From Thermoplasmata archaeon (lineage in GTDB: Archaea > Thermoplasmatota > E2 > UBA202 > JdFR-43), in NCBI GenBank assembly GCA_003650975.1, contig QMSU01000045.1, forward strand, positions 1-7,318: a stretch of 7,318 bases of DNA. Reading direction: 5' to 3'. The position numbers and the translations under genes were made by a program. Positions 1-7,278 of this stretch are shown piece after piece. The notes under the pieces were generated by a model. The model was not told the DNA's origin. It saw nothing but the letters and a program-made list of their open reading frames with translations, and made no database searches. Numbering within the stretch: the first letter of the stretch is position 1; each line of letters begins with the position of its first letter.

Positions 1-44
1 CCGAGCACAATAAGCAAAAATACGGTTTTTTGCACTGTGTTCAT
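1..44 (-). CDS. 5' end of the next gene, probable exported protein (partial)
   Basis: An ATG at 44-42 opens a frame that runs off the left edge and reads MNTVQKTVFLLIVL followed by a partial glycine codon. A short N-terminus with one lysine followed by an unbroken hydrophobic stretch is what a signal peptide or first membrane segment looks like. There is no Shine-Dalgarno sequence in front of it, but a TATA-like box lies 29 bases upstream, so a leaderless transcript starting at or next to the ATG is likely. The gene follows the giant peptidase gene on the same strand after a 52-base gap and has its own promoter, so it is a tandem neighbour rather than an obvious operon partner. Only 14 full codons are visible, so the product cannot be named; the frame could be fortuitous, but start, hydrophobic profile and promoter agree. 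Confidence 0.6.
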   Translation of the reverse strand, partial: MNTVQKTVFLLIVL

Positions 45-66
45 GGAGCAGATAAACAGAAAAGGA

Positions 67-74
67 TTATAAAA
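67..74 (-). promoter_or_regulatory. Archaeal TATA box for the downstream partial gene
   Basis: On the minus strand the sequence reads ACTTTTATAATCC, close to the archaeal TATA consensus (TTTAWATA). Aligning the box as TTTATAAT puts its first T at 73, 29 bases from the A of the ATG at 44. The box centre is then about 26 bases from the start codon, the usual distance to the transcription start in archaea, which predicts a leaderless mRNA. The box lies only about 25 bases after the stop codon of the giant gene. Confidence 0.6.
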
Positions 75-82
75 GTATTGGG

Positions 83-105
83 AAAAAGGGGGAGGGTTAT
101 CCCTC
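83..105 (-). terminator. Probable terminator of the giant gene, with the stop codon in the hairpin loop
   Basis: On the minus strand GAGGG-ATAA-CCCTC forms a perfect 5-bp stem (92-105) with a four-base loop that holds most of the TAA stop codon (97-99). Three more C residues and a T5 run (83-87) follow, then a further T4 at 71-74. Archaeal termination relies mainly on T tracts, so the T5 may matter more than the stem. The stem is short and the T run modest, so this could be a weak or leaky terminator, or chance in a C/T-rich gap. Confidence 0.45.
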
Positions 106-3100
106 GCCGTGCCAGACGCTGCCTGATGTCACCTTCGCGAATATGCCCATTCCCCGCTCAACGGTAAAGTCCCACGGTGAACCGGGCGGAGTGATGCCCA
201 CAATGAATGTGGTATAGGTACCGGTTTCAGCATCCCACATGGCAAGCATGGTGCAACTGCTGATGTTTCCCGCAAGTGATGATGCAGTCGTTGGCACATC
301 CTTCCACCAGCCGATGGTATTCCATCCGGGATATAGTGACACACTCACATTACCGAGGGAGGTGCCGTTGAGTGAGAGCACGGTGTCATTTGATACCTTC
401 ACATAGTAGCCGATACCGTCATCAATGGCGAAATCCCAAGGTGAGCCGGGCGGAGTGATGCCCACAATGAAGGTGGTATAGGTGCCAGATGCGGCGTTCC
501 ACCAGGCAAGCATGGTGCATCCAGGGATGAGCGCAGCAAGATCTGAGGCATTGTAGCTGTTTTCCACGGGTACGGTGATGAGATTCCAGCCCGTATAGAG
601 GTGGATGGTGATTGCCACTCCATTTGAAACGAATACATCAACATGCGATATGATGGAGTATCGCTGTCCGTCAAAGGAACCGGCATATATGGTATGGAGA
701 CCTGTTTCCATCTGGGAGGTATTTATTTCATATGTCCATGAAGCCCTGCCCTTTCCTGTGGCCGCCTCCGTCCACTCGCCACTGTCTATTCTGACGAAGA
801 TGTTCAGTGAGTCATTGTCAGCATCAAATGCGTTACCGGTGAGATTCACCGTCCCGCTCACAGTTGTTCCGTTTACCGGGTAGGTGATATTGCACGTTGG
901 CGGGTTGTCGAGTCTGTATTTGAATACCCATTCCATATATGGGGCGTCATCCACATTTCCCGCATTGATCTCGTTTTTCCCGTCATTATCGCAGTCGCCG
1001 ATTGCCAGTGGTGCCAGCATCCCAGCAGTCGGGAGAGTGGCCTCTTCCACATAGGTGGTTCCGTTCCACTGGACAAGATGGACCAGATCCGTGCCAAATC
1101 CCACTTCCGCGTATCCATCATCATCAGTGTCTCCAATGGCCACCGCCTCAATAACAGCCTCCTCGCCTGGCCATGTGGCACTCCATATGTTTTCGTATAA
1201 AGCACCATTCCATTCGTAGATATAACCATCCGGTGAGTGGAGCCCCACCGCAATTTCGGGTATTCCGTTGCCGTTTGCATCACCACATACGCATGCATAT
1301 GTTTCATACGAGAAGGTGTCCACTGTTGTTGCAGTAAATGAGGCCCCATTCCAGTCGAGGACAACCAGGTCATATCCGGGCACACATATTATCTCATTGC
1401 TTCCGTCATTATCCACATCTGCCACCCACGCCATTGGGGTAGTGGCGGTTCCCGGATAATCCCAGTAAGCCTTTTCCACAAAATCTCCCTTGCTGTTGCT
1501 CCATGAGAGCACGGTGATTTCAGGATTTCCGCTGTAGGGGTCATCAGCGAGCACCACCTCGTTGTTACCATCATCATCAAAATCCCCGATGAAACAGTCA
1601 TAGGTGTTATCGGTTCCATCTCCCACCCATGTGGTACCAATCTGCACATATGCAGCACCATTCCATTCAAATGCCGAGAAGTGGTAGTCCCAGGCCACTG
1701 CTATCTCATTAAGTCCGTCATTATCCACATCCCCTATGGCAAATCCACCGGGATTGTCGCCGGAGCCGCCGGGTTCGGTTAAGAGTGCCTGTTCCTCGTA
1801 GGTGGATGTGCCGGCATTCCATTTCATGACATGCAATTCCCCGTCTCTCCCACCGATGAGCAGCTCGTTCAGACCGTCGTTGTCTGCATCGCCTATTGGT
1901 TGCGGGCCCTGATACCTTGCATCAGAGATGCTGCTTCCGTAATTGTGGCTCCACTGAATATAGTAGTTCCCCGCACAGTTGTCCACGGTAACGACGATAG
2001 AATCCACCGGAGAGATATCTTCCCCATCATATGAGTAGGCGGAGATGTCATAGAAACCATTTGCCATTCCGGCAGTATCCCATTCGAGATTCCATGCGGT
2101 GGTGCCATTGGCCACCTGCCAGTTCTCTTCTCCAATTTTCACATATACTGACTGCACTGTACCGTCTGCATCAGACGCCGTTCCCGATATGGTGACCGTG
2201 CCATTAACGGCCGAATAAGCTGGAGGTGCCGTGATTTCACATGCCGGAGGGATATTGCCCGATGAAACGGTTATTTCCTTTGTCAGGACATTGTTGTTTT
2301 CATAGAATTCCTCAATTTCCCCATCTGGATCTGCCTCCACCTTTATGATATGGTATCCTCCCACCGCTTGCCACGGGATGGATGCAATATCCTGGGTTCC
2401 ATATGCAAGGGAACCTATGGTCACATTCCCGATTATGAGTTCCGATTCCAGAGTCACATCGGTGAATCTCACCGTCACATTGGATGCATTTTTATTACCG
2501 TTATTCGCAACGGTGGCATTGATGAAGATGGTATCTCCGGCCCACGGTTCGTTATCAGAAAATGATATCTCCGCAATGGTCAGGTCAGGCAGCGGGGCAG
2601 CAATTTCTCCATATATGGCAATGTCGTCGATGTACCATCCTTCATAACTGTGCACAGAACCGTCGCTTCCGAACCTGAACCGTATCCTCACGTTGTCGCT
2701 TCCGGCATAGTCTGTTAAATCAAACTCAGCTTCCTTCCAGCCGTTGCTGCTGTGTGCATACACCGCTGTTCCTGAAGGAAAGGCAGCATTGCCACTTCCA
2801 TAGATATAGTCGTCATACCATCCCACCGGAAACAGCTGTTCCCATGCGCCCCCATCAACGGAAATCTCGACATCTGAACCATCATATGGGTTGGTTGCTC
2901 CCTCAAAATCATATTTATGCCAGAAGGTGAGCGTGGCGGACTGGTAGTTTGTCAGGTTGAACAGAGGTGTCATGAGTGAGTCGTCCATGCTGTCATCATA
3001 TTCTCCGGTTTCATATCCGCAGTACCATGAATGACTGGAACTGTGGGAGTCCCTCTCGGTGATATGCCACAGATCGGGCCCGGATGCCGCACTGTGTGTC

Positions 3101-6100
3101 CATCCATTCTCACCAGATTCCACCGTATCAAGAAACAGGGCGGGCATCAGCTCAAAATCATGAACGGTATTACCGGTAATCTGAAGGGTTTCCTGGAGGG
3201 TGAGGTGCTGTGCGGCCTCCACCTTGAATATGTAGGTATATGGTATGAGATTCAGCGTATAATGGCCGGTGGGAGCCCCCACGCTTGTCACCTCTGCCCC
3301 CGTATCCTCTCTGTAAACGGTGATGTTTGCCCACAGAAGGGCACCTGTATTCGAATCGGTGACATTCCCCTGCACGACGTAGGTCTGGGCGGGCAGGAGT
3401 GTTATATTGTAGAACGTGGTATCATTCTCGTAAATTTCAGCCACTCCCGAATGGGGTTCATATCCGAATTTCCACGCACACACCGTGTATTCTCCCGCAG
3501 GCATGCTGGAAAGGAGGTAATGGCCACTGGCATTGGTTGCGGTGGCAAAGGCGGGGTCATTTTCCTGCGGATTGACACTGGAATTGTAGCATTCCACCGT
3601 CACGTTTTCCAGTGGTGCAGTTGTTGTCGAATCGATGATAATGCCTTCCATGTTTCCTGTGGGGCCGGTGACCACATTTATTGTGGTTCCACCATTGTTG
3701 TATCCTATCTTTGCAGCAGTGACCACCATGGTGCCGGTTGATGTGGGCTGTATCACGAGCGTCACGGAGCCGTTCTCCGTCACACCGCTTACCCCTGTGC
3801 CATATTCAATGGTGATATTGAGTGTGAATGAGGGGGTTGAGCCGCTGTAACTGTACACATCTATCTGCCAGGTTCCTGCCTCGGGATTGGTTGCCTCCAC
3901 AAATTCTCCAGGAGTGGTGGATGTTGACGAGTCCACCAGATTTCCATTCGGGTCGTACAGTTTCATATCTATATCGGCAGAGCCATCCCACACGAGATTT
4001 CCGGAGAGATATGTTGCGCCGTCACCCACTATCACATCAAAATAGGAGTGTTCTCCATCTGCAAGAGAGCCGGTTTCCACATAGTTGGTGATACCGATTC
4101 CGCATCCTGAAATTGAGACGGTGGCGTTATCAATTGGTTCTCCGGTAAAGGAGTTGTTGACATATACCGTGACGGGGAGCTGCTGATTTACCTGCATTTC
4201 CCCGATGGTTTCAACGGTCATATTTGCCTTTGTCACCAGTATGCTTGTTTCTTCATCTGCAAATCCAGACCGCTGAACGGTGATGGTTGCATACCCGTTC
4301 ACCAGGGGAGTGACCGTGAGCCGTGTCATGCCATTCGCATCGGTCACATTCGTTTCATTCATGCCGCACCCGCTGATGGTGACCGTCGCTCCCTCTATGA
4401 GTGTTCCAGATTCTGTGCAGTTCACCGTCACATTCACCGTCTGCTCCTGATTTACCACAAGGGACGGCGGGGAATAACTTATTCCGAGGTGAAGAACGAG
4501 CACCGATATATCCTGCGGCATCACGCGGTATCCTCCTTTCAGGAGGGCGGCATGCACAGTTCCCACAGATGCGGGTGTGACCATCATGCTGGCACTCCCG
4601 GTGGTGGTATTGACACTCATGTCAATGCCGCATCCCTTTGCTGCAAGGGTAAATGAGGATGTGGGGGATGTTCCGTTTATCATCCCCTCTATCGAGGGGG
4701 CAAGAACCCCCTGCACTCCAAGACTGGGCACAGAGGCGGTGATGGTGCCGCTCAGCGCGAGCCCACCCGTTACCGTAATTATTCCCTCATATGTATCGTA
4801 ATCCTCCTTTTCCACGGTCAGCGTGAGATTTTCCCCATAGGGCGGCGTGATGACAAAACTTACATTGCCTCCTGCATTGGTCTGCCCGCCATCGCTCACA
4901 CCCCATCCAGAAATACTCACATTGGCTATGAGCGGCAGGAGGGTGTCGGCATCCTTCACGTTCACCTGTACCGTCGATGTCACTCCAATTGGTATTTCAT
5001 CCGGGTTTATGGTCACAATAAAGGAGTGGGGCGGCTTATCCGGCTGGTGCCCGCCATAGTTGACGTTTATTGCCAGGGGCTCTGGGGATGTCCAGTCGGG
5101 CTGTACAAAATGCACATTCGGGTCACCATAGACCACATACTGCAGGGTGTCGTCAACATTCCCTGGTCCGTTATTTGCTCCCGGCGTGTACAGCTCCGCC
5201 ACCCGCGCGGTGGCATACGTTGCAGCTTCTCCTATGGTGTAATTTTCATGGGTTATAAGGTGGACGAAGAGGTTCCACCACCATCCTGAACCCACAAATG
5301 AGACACTGGTATAGCTTCCAAATGATGCGGAACCCCCGTGTTCCAGCAGAACCTCATTCATCTTCCCGTTTGCCATCATGCATGCATTGTATGCGGTCAT
5401 GGAGCCATGGACGTTGTTCAGATCGGCATCAAGGTCCGTCTGGCTGTAACTGCCTCCTCCGCTGCCATCGTATACCCTCCCATCTGTGGAGGGCCAGTAG
5501 TCATCCCCCCATGGCACCATATCGCTCGGGTCCTGTGCCACCCCGTTATCGGTATCCCGTACCGCTATGGAGGTTCCCCCGCCGTGACAGCTGAAGTAGA
5601 GAAAGGCAGATCCCGCATTTATGTCGCTCACGAACCCTATGTTCGGAACGCTGGGTTGTGCCGGATGGCTGCCGGAGCCAGCATAGGCACCGGAATGAAA
5701 ATGGGCTTCATAAAATTCGTTGAAAGAAGCGAATTGCCCCGGGTCACAATCCGGTCCATCCCCGGGTCCGGGAGGAAGTATGGGTGAGAGGTCGGGAGTG
5801 TTGTTATGTATGTCCTGCCACGGGAAGTTGCCATTGTCCGTACACCATCCCCTGTAGGGGTAGCCGAATATCTCGTTGACCACATGGTTTTCTCCCCACT
5901 TATCAACACCTGTACCCACAGCGTGCCATACCTCATATGCATTCATTGCCAGTGTCACGTGATACGGACGTGGGTTGGAGAAAATGGTTGCCCGATACAT
6001 ACCGTCCCTGTTTGCAAGGGCGATGTTGCCCAGATAGTGCAGAGGCATTCTCCCGGTAACTGCACCCGGGTTGGTGAGGTCAGAGGGGTCGCCGCTGATG

Positions 6101-7257
6101 GCCCTATCAAAGGTAACCGAAAAACCATTTGTGGAGTCATAGTAGGGCTGTGTGCTGAAGGTGATGACTGTTTCAAGGTCATCTGAATCGTTGCCTCCAA
6201 CGGTATCAAGCCAGTTGTAAAAATTCTGTGCAATGGTTTCCTCTCCGCTTTTATACCCATCCGGCAGTTTTTCCGGTTTTTCAAGCTTGTAGTATGATAG
6301 CCGCATATTCTCGATGATATCCTTTGTTCTCTCCGCCATCGCCGTGATGGAATCGGGAAGAAACAGCACATATCCTCCGTACCGCGCCCCAGATAATGAA
6401 GCAGGGAGGTTCTGCCAGTTCCTGAGAATTGCGCAGAGTGTTGAGCGGCCTGTCACACTTCTTATCTTGGAAACTACCATCGTTTCGCTTGTTAAATCAT
6501 CACTTACGGAGACGCCGGCCGACTGAAGCTGGGAGTTTATGGCGGCATCCATTGAATCATTTACTTCAACAAGGATTGCAGAAACCGCATTCAGTTTGTC
6601 AATCACATTCAATGTTTCCGATGAAAGGGATGAGGTGTGTGTAAAGAGGAGGGGAGCATTGTACAGGGAGGCGATAACCGCTGCATTTGAAATGCTCTCG
6701 ATATCTCCCTCTGAAGGAGCTGTCACATATGGCGCAATGACCACGGTATCAGAGGATTTCCAGTCATGCAGTGCTATCTGATTTGCCACTGAAACGGGGT
6801 CCCCTGTGATGTTTGACACCTGTTCCCAGCTCACATTATACGTGGACAGGATTTCATTCTTTTTGGTATCGGAAATCTCTCCAATAAAGTTGATGTGCTG
6901 TGCACCTCCCCAATCGTCCAGATAGGCTGCCCAGTCATCCACCATATAGTCAGTGGTTTTATCGGCTGGATTGTCAATGTCATCCGATATGAGCAGGGAC
7001 TGGTATACAGTACCTGAATAATGGAAGACACTCATGGGGATGCCCGCCAGAAAATGATACTGGGTGCTGAAATTGCTGTCATCAAGGTGCACCACGTTGA
7101 CCCTGGGCAAAAACGCCACATCGTAATGGCTTGGAGGCCAGCTTCTATTATTTTCCTTATCTCCAATTGCGTTCACATCGACCGCCGCTGCAAAAAGAGA
7201 GGTGGTCATCACCAACACCACGCCAACAGTTAATAATTCTTTTTTCATTTCTCTCAC
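97..7257 (-). CDS. Giant secreted gingipain-like (C25) cysteine peptidase with Ig, jelly-roll, CARDB, FG-GAP propeller and GWN repeats
   Basis: A 2,386-residue exported protein, probably a surface or released peptidase of clan CD, family C25. Residues 1-30 are a signal peptide (basic start, hydrophobic 8-26, probable cut after VNA). About 60-300 is alpha/beta sequence resembling CWB2 repeats. The peptidase core shows YFSCHGGG (His558) and YNACMMANG (Cys626), each after a hydrophobic strand as in clan CD, then the family-like YGDPNV at 710-715. Next come Ig-like repeats 743-1198 (PPC-like insert 1060-1152), two carboxypeptidase-regulatory-like domains 1199-1373, a jelly-roll ending in YIDDIAIYG, CARDB 1556-1665, Ig 1668-1760, a seven-bladed propeller 1761-2117, Ig 2118-2212 and two GWN repeats. 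The start is GTG at 7257, 29 bases from the TATA box; ATG at 7248 (three codons in, GTGA just upstream) is the alternative. The stop is TAA. No frameshift is seen. The substrate and P1 specificity cannot be read from sequence. The peptidase call is firm; activity is inferred. Confidence 0.93.
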   Translation of the reverse strand: MREMKKELLTVGVVLVMTTSLFAAAVDVNAIGDKENNRSWPPSHYDVAFLPRVNVVHLDDSNFSTQYHFLAGIPMSVFHYSGTVYQSLLISDDIDNPADKTTDYMVDDWAAYLDDWGGAQHINFIGEISDTKKNEILSTYNVSWEQVSNITGDPVSVANQIALHDWKSSDTVVIAPYVTAPSEGDIESISNAAVIASLYNAPLLFTHTSSLSSETLNVIDKLNAVSAILVEVNDSMDAAINSQLQSAGVSVSDDLTSETMVVSKIRSVTGRSTLCAILRNWQNLPASLSGARYGGYVLFLPDSITAMAERTKDIIENMRLSYYKLEKPEKLPDGYKSGEETIAQNFYNWLDTVGGNDSDDLETVITFSTQPYYDSTNGFSVTFDRAISGDPSDLTNPGAVTGRMPLHYLGNIALANRDGMYRATIFSNPRPYHVTLAMNAYEVWHAVGTGVDKWGENHVVNEIFGYPYRGWCTDNGNFPWQDIHNNTPDLSPILPPGPGDGPDCDPGQFASFNEFYEAHFHSGAYAGSGSHPAQPSVPNIGFVSDINAGSAFLYFSCHGGGTSIAVRDTDNGVAQDPSDMVPWGDDYWPSTDGRVYDGSGGGSYSQTDLDADLNNVHGSMTAYNACMMANGKMNEVLLEHGGSASFGSYTSVSFVGSGWWWNLFVHLITHENYTIGEAATYATARVAELYTPGANNGPGNVDDTLQYVVYGDPNVHFVQPDWTSPEPLAINVNYGGHQPDKPPHSFIVTINPDEIPIGVTSTVQVNVKDADTLLPLIANVSISGWGVSDGGQTNAGGNVSFVITPPYGENLTLTVEKEDYDTYEGIITVTGGLALSGTITASVPSLGVQGVLAPSIEGMINGTSPTSSFTLAAKGCGIDMSVNTTTGSASMMVTPASVGTVHAALLKGGYRVMPQDISVLVLHLGISYSPPSLVVNQEQTVNVTVNCTESGTLIEGATVTISGCGMNETNVTDANGMTRLTVTPLVNGYATITVQRSGFADEETSILVTKANMTVETIGEMQVNQQLPVTVYVNNSFTGEPIDNATVSISGCGIGITNYVETGSLADGEHSYFDVIVGDGATYLSGNLVWDGSADIDMKLYDPNGNLVDSSTSTTPGEFVEATNPEAGTWQIDVYSYSGSTPSFTLNITIEYGTGVSGVTENGSVTLVIQPTSTGTMVVTAAKIGYNNGGTTINVVTGPTGNMEGIIIDSTTTAPLENVTVECYNSSVNPQENDPAFATATNASGHYLLSSMPAGEYTVCAWKFGYEPHSGVAEIYENDTTFYNITLLPAQTYVVQGNVTDSNTGALLWANITVYREDTGAEVTSVGAPTGHYTLNLIPYTYIFKVEAAQHLTLQETLQITGNTVHDFELMPALFLDTVESGENGWTHSAASGPDLWHITERDSHSSSHSWYCGYETGEYDDSMDDSLMTPLFNLTNYQSATLTFWHKYDFEGATNPYDGSDVEISVDGGAWEQLFPVGWYDDYIYGSGNAAFPSGTAVYAHSSNGWKEAEFDLTDYAGSDNVRIRFRFGSDGSVHSYEGWYIDDIAIYGEIAAPLPDLTIAEISFSDNEPWAGDTIFINATVANNGNKNASNVTVRFTDVTLESELIIGNVTIGSLAYGTQDIASIPWQAVGGYHIIKVEADPDGEIEEFYENNNVLTKEITVSSGNIPPACEITAPPAYSAVNGTVTISGTASDADGTVQSVYVKIGEENWQVANGTTAWNLEWDTAGMANGFYDISAYSYDGEDISPVDSIVVTVDNCAGNYYIQWSHNYGSSISDARYQGPQPIGDADNDGLNELLIGGRDGELHVMKWNAGTSTYEEQALLTEPGGSGDNPGGFAIGDVDNDGLNEIAVAWDYHFSAFEWNGAAYVQIGTTWVGDGTDNTYDCFIGDFDDDGNNEVVLADDPYSGNPEITVLSWSNSKGDFVEKAYWDYPGTATTPMAWVADVDNDGSNEIICVPGYDLVVLDWNGASFTATTVDTFSYETYACVCGDANGNGIPEIAVGLHSPDGYIYEWNGALYENIWSATWPGEEAVIEAVAIGDTDDDGYAEVGFGTDLVHLVQWNGTTYVEEATLPTAGMLAPLAIGDCDNDGKNEINAGNVDDAPYMEWVFKYRLDNPPTCNITYPVNGTTVSGTVNLTGNAFDADNDSLNIFVRIDSGEWTEAATGKGRASWTYEINTSQMETGLHTIYAGSFDGQRYSIISHVDVFVSNGVAITIHLYTGWNLITVPVENSYNASDLAALIPGCTMLAWWNAASGTYTTFIVGITPPGSPWDFAIDDGIGYYVKVSNDTVLSLNGTSLGNVSVSLYPGWNTIGWWKDVPTTASSLAGNISSCTMLAMWDAETGTYTTFIVGITPPGSPWDFTVERGMGIFAKVTSGSVWHGEG
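100..618 (-). repeat. Two tandem 88-residue 'GWN' repeats at the C-terminus
   Basis: Residues 2214-2300 and 2301-2386 are copies with an exact offset of 88 codons (264 bases). Each begins LYxGWNxI, has a CTMLAxW block (Cys2247 and Cys2335) and shares the identical 19-residue block GTYTTFIVGITPPGSPWDF (2258-2276 and 2346-2364), then a GxGxxxKV strand. In DNA, 167-255 and 431-519 agree at 76 of 89 positions, with a 26-base identical run at 182-207 and 446-471. Similar GWNLI modules occur in many archaeal surface proteins, usually near the C-terminus; their role is not known to me. No hydrophobic anchor follows: the protein ends VWHGEG. Confidence 0.85.
907..1977 (-). repeat. Seven FG-GAP/VCBS-type blades forming a beta-propeller
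   Basis: Residues 1761-2117 hold seven calcium-loop motifs of the form DxDxDGxxE starting at 1790, 1843, 1892, 1947, 1993, 2043 and 2088, that is every 45-55 residues, each followed by a hydrophobic strand. They alternate with WNG-like strands (Trp 1813, 1865, 1919, 1969, 2016, 2064, 2110, plus Trp1769 before the first loop). Seven loops match the blade number of integrin-alpha-type propellers. The fifth loop (DANGNGIPE) has Asn at positions 3 and 5 in place of Asp. Such domains usually mediate adhesion or ligand binding and are stabilised by calcium. Confidence 0.88.
2602..3138 (-). other. Jelly-roll domain (MAM / cleaved-adhesin / M6-associated type)
   Basis: Residues 1374-1552 start LFLDTVESGENGWTH, continue through DSLMTPLFNLTNYQSATLTFWH and close with GWYIDDIAIYG. 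The 'damaged segment, W, TP.F.L, L.F.H, YIDDI' order is typical of the jelly-roll domains found beside secreted peptidases such as immune inhibitor A, and resembles the cleaved-adhesin domains of Porphyromonas gingipains. Likely role: binding glycan or protein substrate. Subfamily assignment is uncertain. Confidence 0.65.
3664..5031 (-). repeat. Four Ig-like stalk repeats, the last interrupted by a PPC-like domain
   Basis: Residues 743-1198 contain four copies of a beta-sandwich unit, marked by GWG at 784 and GCG at 875, 963 and 1051: a period of 91, 88 and 88 residues. After the marker comes a T/NxxGxxxxxVTP strand and a GY/GF turn. The unit resembles invasin-type (Big_1-like) Ig domains. 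In copy four the GCG marker is separated from its VTENGSVTLVIQPTSTG strand by about 100 residues (roughly 1060-1152) that look like a pre-peptidase C-terminal domain (DIDMKLYDPNG, then PEAGTWQIDVYSYSGS). The stretch is rich in N-X-S/T sequons, consistent with a glycosylated stalk. Confidence 0.72.
6493..6906 (-). other. CWB2-like region within the N-terminal part of the peptidase
   Basis: Residues 118-255 follow the order of cell-wall-binding repeat 2: an IG..S strand and helix, an ITGDP..VANQIAL segment, TVVIAPY, then NAPLLFTHTSSLSSETL and a helix followed by AILVEVN and a GVSV strand. A fainter second start (SVTGRSTLCAILRNW, 267-281) and an earlier one (YQSLLISDD, 85-93) suggest further degenerate copies. 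CWB2 repeats in Gram-positive bacteria hold proteins on wall polymers; in archaea their ligand is unclear. The alternative is that this is simply the N-terminal alpha/beta subdomain of the C25 catalytic unit, since the two folds share strand-helix alternation. Confidence 0.5.
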
Positions 7258-7278
7258 AAAAAAAACAAAAAAACGGCA

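Noticed and set aside
81..96. G-rich plus-strand tract as a possible G-quadruplex
   Set aside because: Only three separate G runs (one of five) are present, which is short of the four tracts needed for a convincing quadruplex.
873..1385. Minus-strand open frame of 170 codons in another phase over the propeller
   Set aside because: Its Met-rich patches are the out-of-frame reading of the repeated calcium-loop codons; the periodic DxDxDG motifs are in the main frame.
907..1977. Regularly spaced similar DNA segments as a CRISPR-like or tandem DNA array
   Set aside because: The similarity is at the protein level (seven propeller blades), spacing is uneven, spacers are coding and the units are diverged in DNA.
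2214..2386. PGF-CTERM or transmembrane anchor sought at the protein C-terminus (residue numbers)
   Set aside because: The last residues are polar and end VWHGEG, with no PGF motif, hydrophobic helix or basic tail.
3031..3741. Plus-strand open frame of 236 codons inside the giant gene
   Set aside because: It lies wholly antisense to well-supported beta-sandwich coding sequence, its product has no recognisable domain or compositional logic, and no archaeal TATA box or ribosome site precedes it. A chance antisense frame.
7258..7273. T7-G-T8 run (minus strand) as the terminator of an upstream gene
   Set aside because: It lies between a consensus TATA box and the start codon, so it is better explained as promoter DNA; only about 30 bases of further upstream sequence are visible and no upstream coding end can be shown.
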